Below, one piece after another: positions 1 to 9,400 of a stretch of DNA of 64,000 nt. The notes under the pieces are model-generated. The model worked only from the letters and a program-made list of their open reading frames with translations, searched no databases and was not told the origin of the DNA. How positions within the stretch are numbered: the first letter of the stretch is position 1; each line of letters opens with the position of its first letter. Source of the DNA: Gymnodinialimonas ulvae (GTDB lineage: Bacteria > Pseudomonadota > Alphaproteobacteria > Rhodobacterales > Rhodobacteraceae); contig NZ_JBBIFX010000002.1 of NCBI RefSeq assembly GCF_037543845.1, positions 248,001 to 312,000 on the forward strand, given 5' to 3'. Made by a program: the position numbers and the translations under genes.

Positions 1-1851
1 TGCCGCCTCTCCGGTGTTGTCTTTGATGCCGATGAACCCGCCCGATTGGCGCGCCCAGAAGCTGGCATATAGGCCATTCGCGGCGAGAAGCGCGTCATGG
101 GTGCCGTCTTCGAAAATGCGCCCTTGGTCAAGGACAACGATCCGGTCCATCCGCGCGATGGTGGACAGGCGATGAGCGATGGCGATAACACTCTTGCCCT
201 CCATCACGCCGTAGAGCGTGGCCTGGATCTGCGCCTCGACCTCGCTGTCCAGTGCGGAGGTGGCTTCGTCCAGCACGAGGATCGGCGCGTTCTTGAGGAT
301 CACGCGGGCGAGGGTGACGCGTTGGCGTTGTCCGCCGGACAGTTTCACGCCGCGTTCACCGACATGCGCGTCATAGCCCCTGCGCCCCTGCGGATCTTCG
401 AGGTCGAGGATGAACTCATGCGCTTCGGCCCGTTTGGCGGCGGCGAGCATGTCGGTCTCGGTCGCATCGGGGCGCCCGTAGAGGATGTTGTCGCGCACGG
501 AGCGGTGCAGGAGGGAGCTGTCCTGTTGCACCATGCCGATCTCGACACGAAGGCTGTCTTGCGTGACCTGTGCAATGTCTTGCCCGTCGATCAGAATGCG
601 ACCCTGTTCCGCATCGTAGAACCGCATCAAGAGCTTCACGAGGGTCGATTTGCCCGCCCCGGACCGGCCCACGAGGCCGACCTTTTCGCCCGGTTTGATG
701 GTCAGGTTGAGCGCGTCGATCCCGCCGCGCCCGCGCCCGTAATGGTGGCTGACGCCATCGAAGGTGATCGCGCCATCGGTAAGCCGCAGGGGCTGCGCGT
801 TCGGCGCATCGGTGAGTTGGATCGGTTCGGTGATCGTTTCCATCCCTTCGGACACGACGCCCAAAGCGCGGAAGAAATCGGAAAGCGCCCACATGATCCA
901 GCCGGTCATCGCATTGAGCCGCAACGTGAGCGCCGTGGCGGCGGCGACCACACCGACCGAGGCCGCGCCCTGCGCCCAGAGCCAGATACCCCAGCCGACC
1001 ACGGCCACGATCAGAAAGCCGTTCAGCGTTACCAGCATGATGTCCATCAGCGTGAAAATCCGCATCTCGCGCCCGAAGGTGCGCCGGGTCTCTTCGATGG
1101 CCTCCTTGGCATAGGCCAGTTCGGTGTCGTGATGGGCGAAGAGTTTGACGGAATGGATATTGGTGTAGCTGTCGACAACGCGCCCCGTGGTCATGGAGCG
1201 GGCATCGGCGGAGGCCTTGGAGGCAGGCCCGACACGCCGCATCGTCCAGCGCAGGAGCGCGGCATAAAGCGCAAACCAGGCGACAAGCGGGATGGCAAGG
1301 CGCGGGTCGGACCCGGCCAAAAGGATCGCCGCGCCAACGAGGTAGGCGAGCGCGAAGGTGATGGCATCGAAGACCTGGAAGATCGCGTCGCCCGCGCTTC
1401 CCGGCGTTTGCATGATGCGATTGGCGATGCGGCCCGCAAAGTCGTTCTCGAAGAAGCCGACCGATTGGCGCAGCACCTGCTTGTGCGCCCGCCACCGGAC
1501 CAGCGCGCCGAATTGCGGCAGGATGGCGTTGTTCAGTAGCGCCACATCGAAGGCCTGCAGAAGCGGGCGCAGCACAAGGATGAAGGCCGCGGCCAACACA
1601 AGCTCGGCGCCGTGATCGGCCAGAACCTGCGCGGGCTCCCCTCCGGTCATGAGGTCCACGACCCGACCCATGTACCAGATCAGCCCGATCTCAACGGCGG
1701 CCACGACAACGGACATCGCCGCGGTGACGGCGAAGAGCCCTTTGAACGGCTGCGAATAGTCCCGGAAAAAGGGCCAAAGGCGCCGTGGCGGGCGATCGTT
1801 TTCGGGATGGTCCGAATACGGATCGACCAGGTTTTCGAAAAAGCGGAACAT
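1..1851 (-). CDS. ABC exporter, fused permease-ATPase (3' end cut by window edge)
   Basis: This is a half-size type IV ABC exporter of the inner membrane, with a transmembrane domain followed by a nucleotide-binding domain on one chain. The N-terminal part carries hydrophobic helices typical of the MsbA/multidrug fold. The C-terminal part shows Walker A (GLVGRSGAGKSTL), the signature LSGGQRQR, Walker B (ILVLDEATSALD) and the H-loop (AIAHRLSTI). 617 codons lie inside the window and reading is open at base 1, so only the extreme C-terminus is missing. The ATG at 1851 opens with MFRFFENLVDPYSDHP, a usual start for this family in Rhodobacteraceae. The substrate cannot be read from the sequence; lipids, peptides or drugs are possible. 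A heterodimer partner could lie beyond the left edge. Confidence 0.9.
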   Translation of the reverse strand, partial: MFRFFENLVDPYSDHPENDRPPRRLWPFFRDYSQPFKGLFAVTAAMSVVVAAVEIGLIWYMGRVVDLMTGGEPAQVLADHGAELVLAAAFILVLRPLLQAFDVALLNNAILPQFGALVRWRAHKQVLRQSVGFFENDFAGRIANRIMQTPGSAGDAIFQVFDAITFALAYLVGAAILLAGSDPRLAIPLVAWFALYAALLRWTMRRVGPASKASADARSMTTGRVVDSYTNIHSVKLFAHHDTELAYAKEAIEETRRTFGREMRIFTLMDIMLVTLNGFLIVAVVGWGIWLWAQGAASVGVVAAATALTLRLNAMTGWIMWALSDFFRALGVVSEGMETITEPIQLTDAPNAQPLRLTDGAITFDGVSHHYGRGRGGIDALNLTIKPGEKVGLVGRSGAGKSTLVKLLMRFYDAEQGRILIDGQDIAQVTQDSLRVEIGMVQQDSSLLHRSVRDNILYGRPDATETDMLAAAKRAEAHEFILDLEDPQGRRGYDAHVGERGVKLSGGQRQRVTLARVILKNAPILVLDEATSALDSEVEAQIQATLYGVMEGKSVIAIAHRLSTIARMDRIVVLDQGRIFEDGTHDALLAANGLYASFWARQSGGFIGIKDNTGEAA

Positions 1852-1888
1852 GACATTTGCCCCATGCCAGGCGGGAGGTATAGCGCCG

Positions 1889-2470
1889 TTATCCGAGAAA
1901 CACCATGAGGGCCGAGGCGAGAAGGCCGGTGGCCATGACGCGGGCGAAGATTTTCCAGGCGTGCGGCGTGGTCAGAAGGAGTGCAAGAAGCGATCCCGCA
2001 AAGCTCCAGAACAAGCAAACGAAAAGGTTGAGGCCGGAGAACGTGGCCCCGAGGCGCAAGGCCTCGCCCCAAGGGCTCAGCCCGCCGGGAAAGCCCGATG
2101 CGGCGGCCAGCGCCACGGCCCAGATCTTCGGGTTCACCCATTGGAACAGGATCGCTTTCACGATGCCCCAGGGTTGATCCCCGGCCTGCCGCTGCCCCGA
2201 TGCCGAGGATCGCCAAAGCGTGACGCCCATCCAGACGATCCATGCCGAGGCCACGACCTTCAGCGTCAGTTCAAGCGCCGGATACCGCCCCAGAAGCGCG
2301 CCGATCCCGATCCCGGTGAGCGCGGCGATGATGCCGACGCCAAGTGCGACGCCCGCAACATGCGGCAAGGTGCGCACAAAGCCGAACCGCGCGCCGGAGG
2401 CCGTCAGCAGGATGACATTTGGGCCGGGACTGAACAGGCCGACGAAGACGAAAGCGAAAAGCGGGTCCAA
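1889..2470 (-). CDS. LysE/RhtB-family amino-acid exporter
   Basis: This is a 193-residue, almost wholly hydrophobic protein with about five to six membrane helices and the N-terminal LysE-family signature FVGLFSPGPNVILLTASGAR. The family exports basic or neutral amino acids or homoserine lactones through the inner membrane; the substrate here is unknown. The start is a TTG at 2470. It is preceded by AGGAG with seven bases of spacing, and no in-frame ATG lies between it and the upstream region. The gene ends 37 bases before the start of the ABC exporter on the same strand, so the two may be co-transcribed. Confidence 0.85.
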   Translation of the reverse strand: MDPLFAFVFVGLFSPGPNVILLTASGARFGFVRTLPHVAGVALGVGIIAALTGIGIGALLGRYPALELTLKVVASAWIVWMGVTLWRSSASGQRQAGDQPWGIVKAILFQWVNPKIWAVALAAASGFPGGLSPWGEALRLGATFSGLNLFVCLFWSFAGSLLALLLTTPHAWKIFARVMATGLLASALMVFLG

Positions 2471-2667
2471 ACTGCGGCTCCTGACGCGGACACATGCTCT
2501 TCCGTCCGCGTCCTCGCGCTGTCAACGCCCATCTTTGTTCCCTGAAAATGCAAATCCCACACCGGCCATCCCAAGCTGCCGCCGGAACGATGCCCGCGCG
2601 CATCGCGCGCCACGCCCAACGTGCAGGGGGCAGCCATCGGCTGCGCGCCAACACGGGAGCGCACCGG

Positions 2668-3795
2668 TCACAGTTCGAGGAGGGCCGCCCGGCTCAGGGT
2701 AAACCCGCTGTCAATCCAGGCCTGCTCCAACGCACGCAGCCGTTGGCCAAGTGCGGGGCCGTCCAACGCGGGCATCAGATCGGCGGCTTTGACCGGAAAG
2801 ACCGCCGCCGCGCCGGTTTCCGCCGCGGTGATGGCGTCGGGATCCACCGGCTGCTCGAAGAGGGCCGCGCGCAGCAAAAGGATATCGCGCGCCTTGTCCG
2901 ACCCGTGGCGGTACCCCAGCTCACCGGCGGCGGTGCCCGCCTCCATTTCCGCGCGATAAAGCGCATGCTGCGTGGCCTCCGCCCGAGACAGGCGCAGGTC
3001 GGGTGCCTCGGACAAGGCGGCCAGCCTTCGGATCGGGTTGGCGTCCGGCTCCAGCCCGCTCAGGATCGTCAGAAGACGCGCCGACGCGCCGGGCAGGATC
3101 GCCTGCAACACGCCCGATTGCGCCATCGCGGCAACGCTGGGCGCGGAGTCCGGCGCGGCCAGAAGCTTCATCACCTCGGTCGTGACGCGCTCGGTCGCGA
3201 TGCCCGCAAGGCCATCGACATGGGCGGCGCAGGCGGCCAGACCATCGGCGTCGAGGCCGCCTTCGGGATCGGCATACCACGCGTGGAACCGGAAAAAGCG
3301 CAGGATGCGAAGATAATCCTCTTCGATGCGCTGGGCGGGCGCGCCGATGAAGCGCACGAGGCGCGCCTGCAGGTCGGCGAGGCCATGGCCATTGGGGTCG
3401 ATCACCGCGCCTTCGCGGGTCGCATAAAGCGCGTTGATTGTGAAATCGCGCCGTGCGGCATCCTCGGCGATGTCGGTGGAAAAGGCGACCGTGGCATGGC
3501 GTCCAAACGTCTCTATATCGAGGCGTAGGGTCGTAATTTCGTGCGGTTTGTCCAGCGCCACAACGGTGACGGTGCCGTGGTCGATCCCGGTGGGAACAAC
3601 GCGCAGGCCGGCGGCTTTTGCGCATTCCATGACCGTCTCGGGGCGCGCATCCGTGGCGATGTCGATGTCATCGACGGGCTGATCCAGAAGACCATCCCGC
3701 ACGCAGCCACCAACGAACCACGCGTTGTGACCGGCGAGCGCGTCGAACACCGCAAGGGTGCCTGGATGGATCAGCCATGGCGCCGTAAGCCGCAT
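2668..3795 (-). CDS. cca: CCA tRNA nucleotidyltransferase / poly(A) polymerase family
   Basis: This class II nucleotidyltransferase of 375 residues adds or repairs the CCA tail of tRNAs (some family members polyadenylate RNA). The catalytic head has FVGGCVRDGLL at about 27-37 and the metal-binding DDIDIATDA at about 42-50. RRDFTINAL follows, and then the ERV-type body motif RIEEDYLRILRFFRFHA. The chosen ATG at 3795 opens MRLTAPWLIHPGTL; the frame stays open further upstream, but that part would overlap the Nudix gene. The start overlaps the preceding Nudix stop by one base (TGATG), implying translational coupling. The order hslO-Nudix-cca is one overlapping transcription unit. Confidence 0.9.
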   Translation of the reverse strand: MRLTAPWLIHPGTLAVFDALAGHNAWFVGGCVRDGLLDQPVDDIDIATDARPETVMECAKAAGLRVVPTGIDHGTVTVVALDKPHEITTLRLDIETFGRHATVAFSTDIAEDAARRDFTINALYATREGAVIDPNGHGLADLQARLVRFIGAPAQRIEEDYLRILRFFRFHAWYADPEGGLDADGLAACAAHVDGLAGIATERVTTEVMKLLAAPDSAPSVAAMAQSGVLQAILPGASARLLTILSGLEPDANPIRRLAALSEAPDLRLSRAEATQHALYRAEMEAGTAAGELGYRHGSDKARDILLLRAALFEQPVDPDAITAAETGAAAVFPVKAADLMPALDGPALGQRLRALEQAWIDSGFTLSRAALLEL

Positions 3796-4382
3796 CACGC
3801 GACACTGTCGGCGAGTGATTTCAGAATCCGCGCCGTGGCGCCCCAGATGTAATAGGGCCCGTAGGGAATGGTGAAGAACTCGCGCCGCATGCCCCTCCAG
3901 CGGCGGCCTTCGACGGCGTAATTGGCAGGATCCATCAGGAATGCCAGCGGCACGCGGAAGCATTCCGCGACCTCGCCAGGTTCGACAGTGGGCTCAAAGT
4001 CGCGCTCGACCCGTGCGAGGATGGGGGTCACGGCGTAGCTTGTGACGGTTTCGTGGGGCGGCAATTCGGCAAGGATGGTGACGATATCGGGAGGCAATCC
4101 AACCTCTTCGCGGGCCTCGCGCAGGGCGGCCTGCGAAGCGGTCTCGGCACCGTCCAGCTTGCCGCCGGGAAAGGCGATCTGGCCGGGGTGATGTTTCAGT
4201 GTCGAGGCGCGTTTCGTCAGGATCACCTGATCGTCCAACACGCCCATCAGCACGGCGGCGGGGCGCAGTTTGCGCCCCTCGGGCAGGATCACGCCCGGGC
4301 TCAGGTCATAATCCGAGGAGGGATGCGCCGGAGCCTTGTCCAGCGCATCCACAAGGGTTTCGAGATCAACGCGGTGTCCCAT
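3795..4382 (-). CDS. Nudix hydrolase, CoA pyrophosphatase type
   Basis: This 195-residue Nudix protein has a complete Nudix box, GGKLDGAETASQAALREA followed by REEVGL at about residues 73-96. The segment LRPAAVLMGVL with HPGQIAFPGGK resembles NudL/YeaB-type CoA pyrophosphatases, which cleave CoA or its derivatives to 3',5'-ADP and 4'-phosphopantetheine. The gene start overlaps the end of hslO by 17 bases and its stop overlaps the cca start by one base, so it lies in the middle of a tightly coupled operon. Substrate assignment is by family resemblance only. Confidence 0.85.
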   Translation of the reverse strand: MGHRVDLETLVDALDKAPAHPSSDYDLSPGVILPEGRKLRPAAVLMGVLDDQVILTKRASTLKHHPGQIAFPGGKLDGAETASQAALREAREEVGLPPDIVTILAELPPHETVTSYAVTPILARVERDFEPTVEPGEVAECFRVPLAFLMDPANYAVEGRRWRGMRREFFTIPYGPYYIWGATARILKSLADSVA

Positions 4383-5367
4383 CGGGGTCTTTCTCGGCCT
4401 CGAACCCCAGGGTCAGGGGATCGAAGTCGTAATGCGCGCCGCAGAACTGGCAATCGGCGGTCACGCGACCGTCGTCGGTGGTCATATGCGCGATGTCCTT
4501 GGCCGAATAAATCGACAGCGATTGCCGTACGCGCTCATCTGAACAGGTGCAGCCGAAGCTCACCGGCTGCGCATCGAAGACGCGGGGCTGCTCTTCGTGA
4601 AACAGCCGCACCAGAAGGTCGGTGGGCGCGACATGGGGCCCGATCAACTCCATGGCATCCGCCGTTTCCAGCAGGATCTTCGCGCGGTTCCAATCTTCGG
4701 CGGTGTCGTCATCCACCAGATCGTCGGCCGTCAGAAGCCCCGCTTCGCCGCTGCCACCGCCCTGTGCCTCAAGCGAGGCCTCGGGCATCAGCTGCACCAT
4801 CACGCCACCGGCGCGCCACGACGCGGCCTGTCCGGGTTCCTGCGCCTTCCCGTAGGAGAGCTGGAACTTGGTTGGCAATTGCTCGGACTGGGCGAAATAG
4901 GCCTCGGCACAGGACGCAAGCGACCCGCCGGCCAACGGTGTGATGCCCTGATACGGGGTCATATCCGCGCCCTGGTCGATGAGGATCGCGAAATAGCCCG
5001 ACCCGATTTGCGGAAACGGCTCTCCCGCCGGGTCGAGTTTTTCGGCATCATAAGAGGCATAGGCCCGGATGCGCGCAGGTTCACCTTCCGCCTCGGGGGC
5101 GAGGAAATCAGTCGCAATCAAGCGGATTGGCCCGTCCGAGCGGACCTGTAGCGACAGTTTCCAGCGCAGCTTGATCGTCTGCCCGATCAGAGCGGTCAGC
5201 AGGGCCATTTCGGCCACCATCGCCTCTACCGGGGCGGGGTAATCGTGCTGTCCGAGGATCCGGTCAAGCGTGGTGTCAAGCCGCGCCACCCGGCCGCGCA
5301 CATCGGAGCGGTCGAGTTGAAACGGCAAAACGGTGTCGTCCCACGCGAGCTTCGTGGTCAGGGTCAT
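4366..5367 (-). CDS. hslO: Hsp33 redox-regulated chaperone
   Basis: This is the cytoplasmic holdase chaperone activated by oxidation and heat. The 333-residue length fits the alphaproteobacterial form. The four zinc-binding cysteines of the redox switch are present near the C-terminus as FGCTCSD (CxC) and ADCQFCGAHY (CxxC). The N-terminal chaperone domain begins TLTTKLAWDDTVLPFQLDRS. It is the first gene of the hslO-Nudix-cca run. On the minus strand upstream, a TTGGTG / TATATG pair spaced by 16 bases is a plausible sigma70 promoter. Confidence 0.93.
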   Translation of the reverse strand: MTLTTKLAWDDTVLPFQLDRSDVRGRVARLDTTLDRILGQHDYPAPVEAMVAEMALLTALIGQTIKLRWKLSLQVRSDGPIRLIATDFLAPEAEGEPARIRAYASYDAEKLDPAGEPFPQIGSGYFAILIDQGADMTPYQGITPLAGGSLASCAEAYFAQSEQLPTKFQLSYGKAQEPGQAASWRAGGVMVQLMPEASLEAQGGGSGEAGLLTADDLVDDDTAEDWNRAKILLETADAMELIGPHVAPTDLLVRLFHEEQPRVFDAQPVSFGCTCSDERVRQSLSIYSAKDIAHMTTDDGRVTADCQFCGAHYDFDPLTLGFEAEKDPDGTPR

Positions 5368-5404
5368 GATCGTCCCCCTTTACTCATTCTTTGGAAAGTC
5401 TGGT

Positions 5405-5432
5405 CCCATATAGGCGGGCAATCGGCAACACC
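5405..5432 (-). promoter_or_regulatory. Putative sigma70 promoter of hslO
   Basis: Reading leftwards on the minus strand, TTGGTG is followed after 16 bases by TATATG, about 40 bases before the hslO ATG at 5367. This resembles a sigma70 -35/-10 pair. It is seen by eye only; no transcript data. Confidence 0.4.
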
Positions 5433-5529
5433 AAACCCCGCTGGCCCATCCGGCGCCGCAGTTCCGCCTTGCGCCTGCCGCATGGGGCTGGAACACGAGA
5501 ACCACCGAATTCAAGTAGCCCGACCACCG

Positions 5530-6777
5530 ATGAAACTTCTCTTTGTGCATCAGAATTTCCCGGGTCAGTACCGCGAACTGTTCGCATGGTTGCGGGCACA
5601 GGGTGGGCATAAGCTGGTGTTCTTGACCCAGCGCAAGGATGTGCCGCGCCTGTCGGACGCGCGCATCGTGTCCTATGACACGCATCACAAACCGGCCAAG
5701 GATGCCTATGCGCTGACCCAATATTGGGAGGAATGCGCGGGCAACGGATTTGGCTGCGCGCAGGCGGCGGAGCGTCTGAAAGCCGAAGGGTTCACGCCGG
5801 ATATCATCCTCGGCCATGTCGGTTGGGGAGAGTTGACGTTCCTCAAGCAGGTCTGGCCGGATGTGCCGATCATCGGGTATTTCGAGTATTTCTTCCTCGC
5901 CAAGGGCGGCTCGGTCGGGTTCGACCCCGAATTCCCGGCCAGCCCCCATGCGCCCTATACGATGCATGCCCGCAACGCGGTCAATTTCGCCAATATCCAG
6001 ACCGTCGATCTGGGTCATTCGCCGACCCAGTGGCAGCGCGACACCTTTCCCCAGGCATTCCGCGACAAGATCTATGTCCGTCACGATGGCATCCGCACCG
6101 ACCGGCTTCTGCCCGATCCGAAGGCGCAGGTCGCGCTGGGTCGTCTGGGGCGTGCGGTCACGCGGGAGGACGAGATATTCACCTATATGGCCCGCAATAT
6201 GGAGCCAACGCGCGGCTTTCACGCGTTCATGCGCGCGCTTCCCCATATCCTTGATGCGCGACCCAATGCGCGGGCGCTGATCATTGGTGGCAATGATGCC
6301 TCCTACGGCAAGAAATCCGGCACCAGCGGTGGCTATCGTGCCGAGATGGAGCGCGAGGTTGGCGACCGTGTCGATTGGAGGCGGGTGCATTTCCTTGGGC
6401 GGGTGCCCTATGCGGATTACCAGAAGATCATTCAGGTCAGCCGCTGCCATATCTACCTGACGGTGCCGTTTGTGCCGTCGTGGAGCCTGCTGGAAGCGAT
6501 GTCGATGGGGACCAATATCGTCGCCTCCGACGTGGCCCCGGTGCGCGAGGTGATCACCCATGGCGAGACCGGCCTGCTGGCCGACTTTTTCGATCCGGAA
6601 GACATCGCACGCAAGGTGGTCGATGTGCTGGAACGGCCGGGCACCTATGCGCATCTTGGCCCCAATGCCAGACGCCATGCCGTGACGCAGTACGATTTCA
6701 CCGAGGTGTGCCTTCCCGATCATCTGGACCGGATCAACGAGCTCGTCCCCGACGCCAAACGCATCGCCTTGCCCTAG
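5530..6777 (+). CDS. Family 4 glycosyltransferase
   Basis: This is a 415-residue GT-B glycosyltransferase. The N-terminus is MKLLFVHQNFPGQYRELFAW and the C-terminal donor-binding half carries SWSLLEAMSMGTNIVASD with the following EVITHGETGLL, the E-x7-E region typical of GT4 enzymes. It probably transfers a sugar from a nucleotide donor during exopolysaccharide or lipopolysaccharide assembly, which fits the nucleotide-sugar genes directly downstream. The frame is open for a further 95 codons upstream, but MKLLFVHQNFPGQ is the natural family start. Acceptor and donor cannot be deduced. Confidence 0.85.
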   Translation: MKLLFVHQNFPGQYRELFAWLRAQGGHKLVFLTQRKDVPRLSDARIVSYDTHHKPAKDAYALTQYWEECAGNGFGCAQAAERLKAEGFTPDIILGHVGWGELTFLKQVWPDVPIIGYFEYFFLAKGGSVGFDPEFPASPHAPYTMHARNAVNFANIQTVDLGHSPTQWQRDTFPQAFRDKIYVRHDGIRTDRLLPDPKAQVALGRLGRAVTREDEIFTYMARNMEPTRGFHAFMRALPHILDARPNARALIIGGNDASYGKKSGTSGGYRAEMEREVGDRVDWRRVHFLGRVPYADYQKIIQVSRCHIYLTVPFVPSWSLLEAMSMGTNIVASDVAPVREVITHGETGLLADFFDPEDIARKVVDVLERPGTYAHLGPNARRHAVTQYDFTEVCLPDHLDRINELVPDAKRIALP

Positions 6778-6860
6778 ATCCGCGGGCGCCGGCCAGTCTT
6801 TTCACCTTTGACGCCGCAGGGGGTTCCGTGGCACTGCAGAACGGCAGGGGCGGGCAACAG

Positions 6861-7913
6861 ATGGGCAGCCACAGGATGGCAGAGAAGATCCTTTTGACCG
6901 GCGGGGCGGGGTACATCGGCTCGCATACCTATGTGGCGCTTGTTGAGGCGGGCTACGAGGTCACGATCCTCGACAATTTTCAGAACGCCAACCGCTCGGT
7001 CATCGCGCGGCTGGAGCAATTGACCGGCAAGCCGGTCCCGCTGGCCGAGGCGGATGTCCGCGATGCGACGACACTGGCCAGCTTGTTCGCGGACCATCAA
7101 TTCGACGCGGTTGTGCATTTTGCCGCCCTCAAGGCGGTGGCGGAAAGCGTCGAGCGGCCGTTGGATTATTTCGACGTGAACATCGGCGGGTTGATCACCC
7201 TTTTGCGGGTGATGGAGGCGGCGGGGTGCCGGACCATCGTCTTTTCATCCTCGGCCACGGTTTACGGCGTCCCGGACGAAACGCCGACGCCCGAGACCGC
7301 GGAATTCCGCGCGATGAACCCCTATGGGCAGACCAAGGTGTCGGGTGAGCAGATCCTGAACCAGTTGGTCGCCGCCGACGCGCGGTGGGCCGTTGGCATC
7401 CTGCGCTACTTCAATCCGGCGGGCGCCCATGACAGCGCGCTGATCGGGGAAGACCCGCGGGATACGCCCAACAACCTGATGCCCTTCATCGCCAAGGTCG
7501 CCGCCGGGGAGCACCCGGAATTGCAAGTGTTCGGCGATGATTACGACACGCCCGATGGCACCGGCGTGCGCGATTACATCCATGTCGAAGACCTGGCGCG
7601 GGGCCATGTCCTGTCGTTGTCCTCGCTGTTGGGCAAGCGGCAGACGCATTTGGTGAACCTTGGGACGGGCGAGGGGCATTCGGTGCTTCAGATGGTGGCC
7701 GCCTACAAGCGCGCCAGCAACCGCGATGTGCCCTATAGCGTGACGGCGCGGCGTGCAGGCGATGTGCCCGTCTACGTGGCGCAGGCGGAAAAGGCCGAGG
7801 AGATCCTTGGGTTTCGAACCGTGCGTAGCCTTGATGAGATGTGCGCGTCGTCGTGGAAATGGATCGCCGGACCGCACAGCAAGGAAGACCCCGGATCGGA
7901 GGGCGACGCATGA
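6861..7913 (+). CDS. galE: UDP-glucose 4-epimerase
   Basis: This short-chain dehydrogenase/reductase-fold enzyme interconverts UDP-glucose and UDP-galactose with bound NAD. It has the nucleotide-binding LLTGGAGYIGSHT at the N-terminus, the catalytic FSSSATVYG serine/threonine region and the YGQTK (YxxxK) pair. RYFNPAGAH is a GalE hallmark. Two starts are possible: 6861 (MGSHRMAEK, preceded by AGGGG) and 6876 (MAEKILLTGG). I chose 6861 for the better Shine-Dalgarno sequence. The last bases overlap the next epimerase by four (ATGA). The enzyme supplies UDP-galactose for the neighbouring glycosyltransferase. Confidence 0.9.
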   Translation: MGSHRMAEKILLTGGAGYIGSHTYVALVEAGYEVTILDNFQNANRSVIARLEQLTGKPVPLAEADVRDATTLASLFADHQFDAVVHFAALKAVAESVERPLDYFDVNIGGLITLLRVMEAAGCRTIVFSSSATVYGVPDETPTPETAEFRAMNPYGQTKVSGEQILNQLVAADARWAVGILRYFNPAGAHDSALIGEDPRDTPNNLMPFIAKVAAGEHPELQVFGDDYDTPDGTGVRDYIHVEDLARGHVLSLSSLLGKRQTHLVNLGTGEGHSVLQMVAAYKRASNRDVPYSVTARRAGDVPVYVAQAEKAEEILGFRTVRSLDEMCASSWKWIAGPHSKEDPGSEGDA

Positions 7914-8911
7914 CCCGAACGGCGCTTGTCACCGGCTCGGCCGGGTTCATCGGCTACCATCTTTGTCAGCGGTTGTTGGACGATGGCTGGCATGTCATCG
8001 GCCTTGATGCGATGATCGATTACTACGAGGTGAGCCTGAAGGAAAGGCGTCATGCGATGCTGCTGCAGAATGCGGGCTTCACCGCCGTCACCGCGCGGAT
8101 CGAGACACCCAGTATCCTGCATGACCTGATGGAGACGCACCGGCCCGAAGCGGTTGTGCATCTGGCGGCGCAAGCGGGCGTGCGGTATTCGATCGACAAC
8201 CCGGAGAGTTATGTCGAAGCCAACCTCATCGGGACCTTCCGCCTATTGGAGGCGATGCGGGCCTTCCCGCCCGCGCATTCGCTGCTGGCTTCGACCTCTT
8301 CTGCTTACGGCGCCAACACCGAAATGCCCTATGCCGAAACCATGCGCGCCGATCATCAGATGTCGTTCTACGCGGCCACCAAGAAGGCCAACGAGGCGAT
8401 GGCGCACAGCTACGCCCACCTCTACGACCTGCCGACGACGATGTTCCGGTTTTTCACCGTCTATGGCCCGTGGGGGCGGCCCGATATGGCGCTGTTCAAA
8501 TTCACCAAGGCGATCCTCGAAGACCGGCCTATCGACGTCTACAACCACGGCGAGATGAGCCGCGATTTCACCTATGTGACCGATCTGGTCGACGGCATCG
8601 TGCGCCTGATTGCGGCGGTGCCGGGGGACGACCCGGTCGAAGGCGACAGTCTTTCGCCTGTTGCCCCGTTTCGGGTCGTCAATATCGGCAATTCCAATTC
8701 CGTACGGCTTCTGGACTTCATCGAAGCCATCGAAGCGGCCACCGGGCGCAAGGCAGAGAAGAATTTCATGGACATGCAACCCGGTGACGTGCCCGCGACC
8801 TGGGCCGATGCCAGCCTTTTGCAGCATCTGACGCAATACACGCCCCGCACCGATGTGCGCGACGGCGTGGCGGCCTTCGTCGCCTGGTATCGCGCCTATT
8901 ATGACGTCTGA
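7910..8911 (+). CDS. UDP-glucuronate 4-epimerase (LpsL/CapI type)
   Basis: This is a 333-residue extended SDR epimerase. It shows VTGSAGFIGYHLCQRLLDDG (NAD binding), HLAAQAGVRYSIDNP, the catalytic YAATKKANE (YxxxK) and FFTVYGPWGRPDMA with RDFTYVTDLVDGI, a pattern shared by UDP-glucuronate 4-epimerases that make UDP-galacturonate. It starts at the ATGA overlap with galE, so it is translationally coupled. With ugd 500 bases downstream it gives a route UDP-glucose to UDP-glucuronate to UDP-galacturonate. A dTDP-glucose dehydratase role is less likely. Confidence 0.85.
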   Translation: MTRTALVTGSAGFIGYHLCQRLLDDGWHVIGLDAMIDYYEVSLKERRHAMLLQNAGFTAVTARIETPSILHDLMETHRPEAVVHLAAQAGVRYSIDNPESYVEANLIGTFRLLEAMRAFPPAHSLLASTSSAYGANTEMPYAETMRADHQMSFYAATKKANEAMAHSYAHLYDLPTTMFRFFTVYGPWGRPDMALFKFTKAILEDRPIDVYNHGEMSRDFTYVTDLVDGIVRLIAAVPGDDPVEGDSLSPVAPFRVVNIGNSNSVRLLDFIEAIEAATGRKAEKNFMDMQPGDVPATWADASLLQHLTQYTPRTDVRDGVAAFVAWYRAYYDV

Positions 8912-8928
8912 CGACAGGGAGATTTGCG

Positions 8929-9324
8929 ATGAAGATCACGCGTGCGGATGAGATAAGCACGGGGCCCGCCCCCGCCGATTACTTCACCGGCGAGGTGATG
9001 AGCGCGACGTTGCACCAATCCGGCGGCGCCGACCGGGTCGCAACCCTTCGTGTGCATTTCGCCCCCGGCGCGCGGACGGCGTGGCACACGCATCCCCATG
9101 GCCAGCGTCTGATCGTGACGCAAGGCGAGGGTTGGGCGCAGACCGACGGGCAGCCGAAACAGGTGATCCGCCCCGGCGACGTGATCTGGTTCGAGCCGGG
9201 CGAGCGTCATTGGCATGGCGCAAGTGAGACGTCGGCCATGGAACACATCGCCATTCAGCAGATCGAGGATGGCCGCACCGCCGACTGGGCCGAGCAGGTG
9301 ACAGAGGCCGATTATCTGGGCTGA
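8929..9324 (+). CDS. Small cupin-domain protein
   Basis: This 131-residue single-domain cupin has the metal-binding histidines in TAWHTHPHGQRLIVT and the second cupin motif RPGDVIWFEPGERHWHG. The same architecture occurs in a large family of cupins annotated as carboxymuconolactone-decarboxylase-associated or quercetinase-like, mostly without proven function. GGGAG lies just before the ATG. It sits inside the nucleotide-sugar cluster, 17 bases after the epimerase, but no specific role in sugar metabolism can be read from it. Confidence 0.85.
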   Translation: MKITRADEISTGPAPADYFTGEVMSATLHQSGGADRVATLRVHFAPGARTAWHTHPHGQRLIVTQGEGWAQTDGQPKQVIRPGDVIWFEPGERHWHGASETSAMEHIAIQQIEDGRTADWAEQVTEADYLG

Positions 9325-9400
9325 GGCCACGCCGCCGCTCTTGATTGTTCCGGCCCCATGCAAGACACAACGACCGCTCTCCAACTAGGAAAAAAGACCC

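Noticed and set aside
97..1539. Open frame of 480 codons on the plus strand
   Set aside because: It overlaps the ABC exporter on the other strand, whose Walker A, signature and Walker B motifs are complete.
2494..3528. Open frame of 344 codons on the plus strand
   Set aside because: It is antisense to cca, whose catalytic GGxVRD and DxD motifs are intact.
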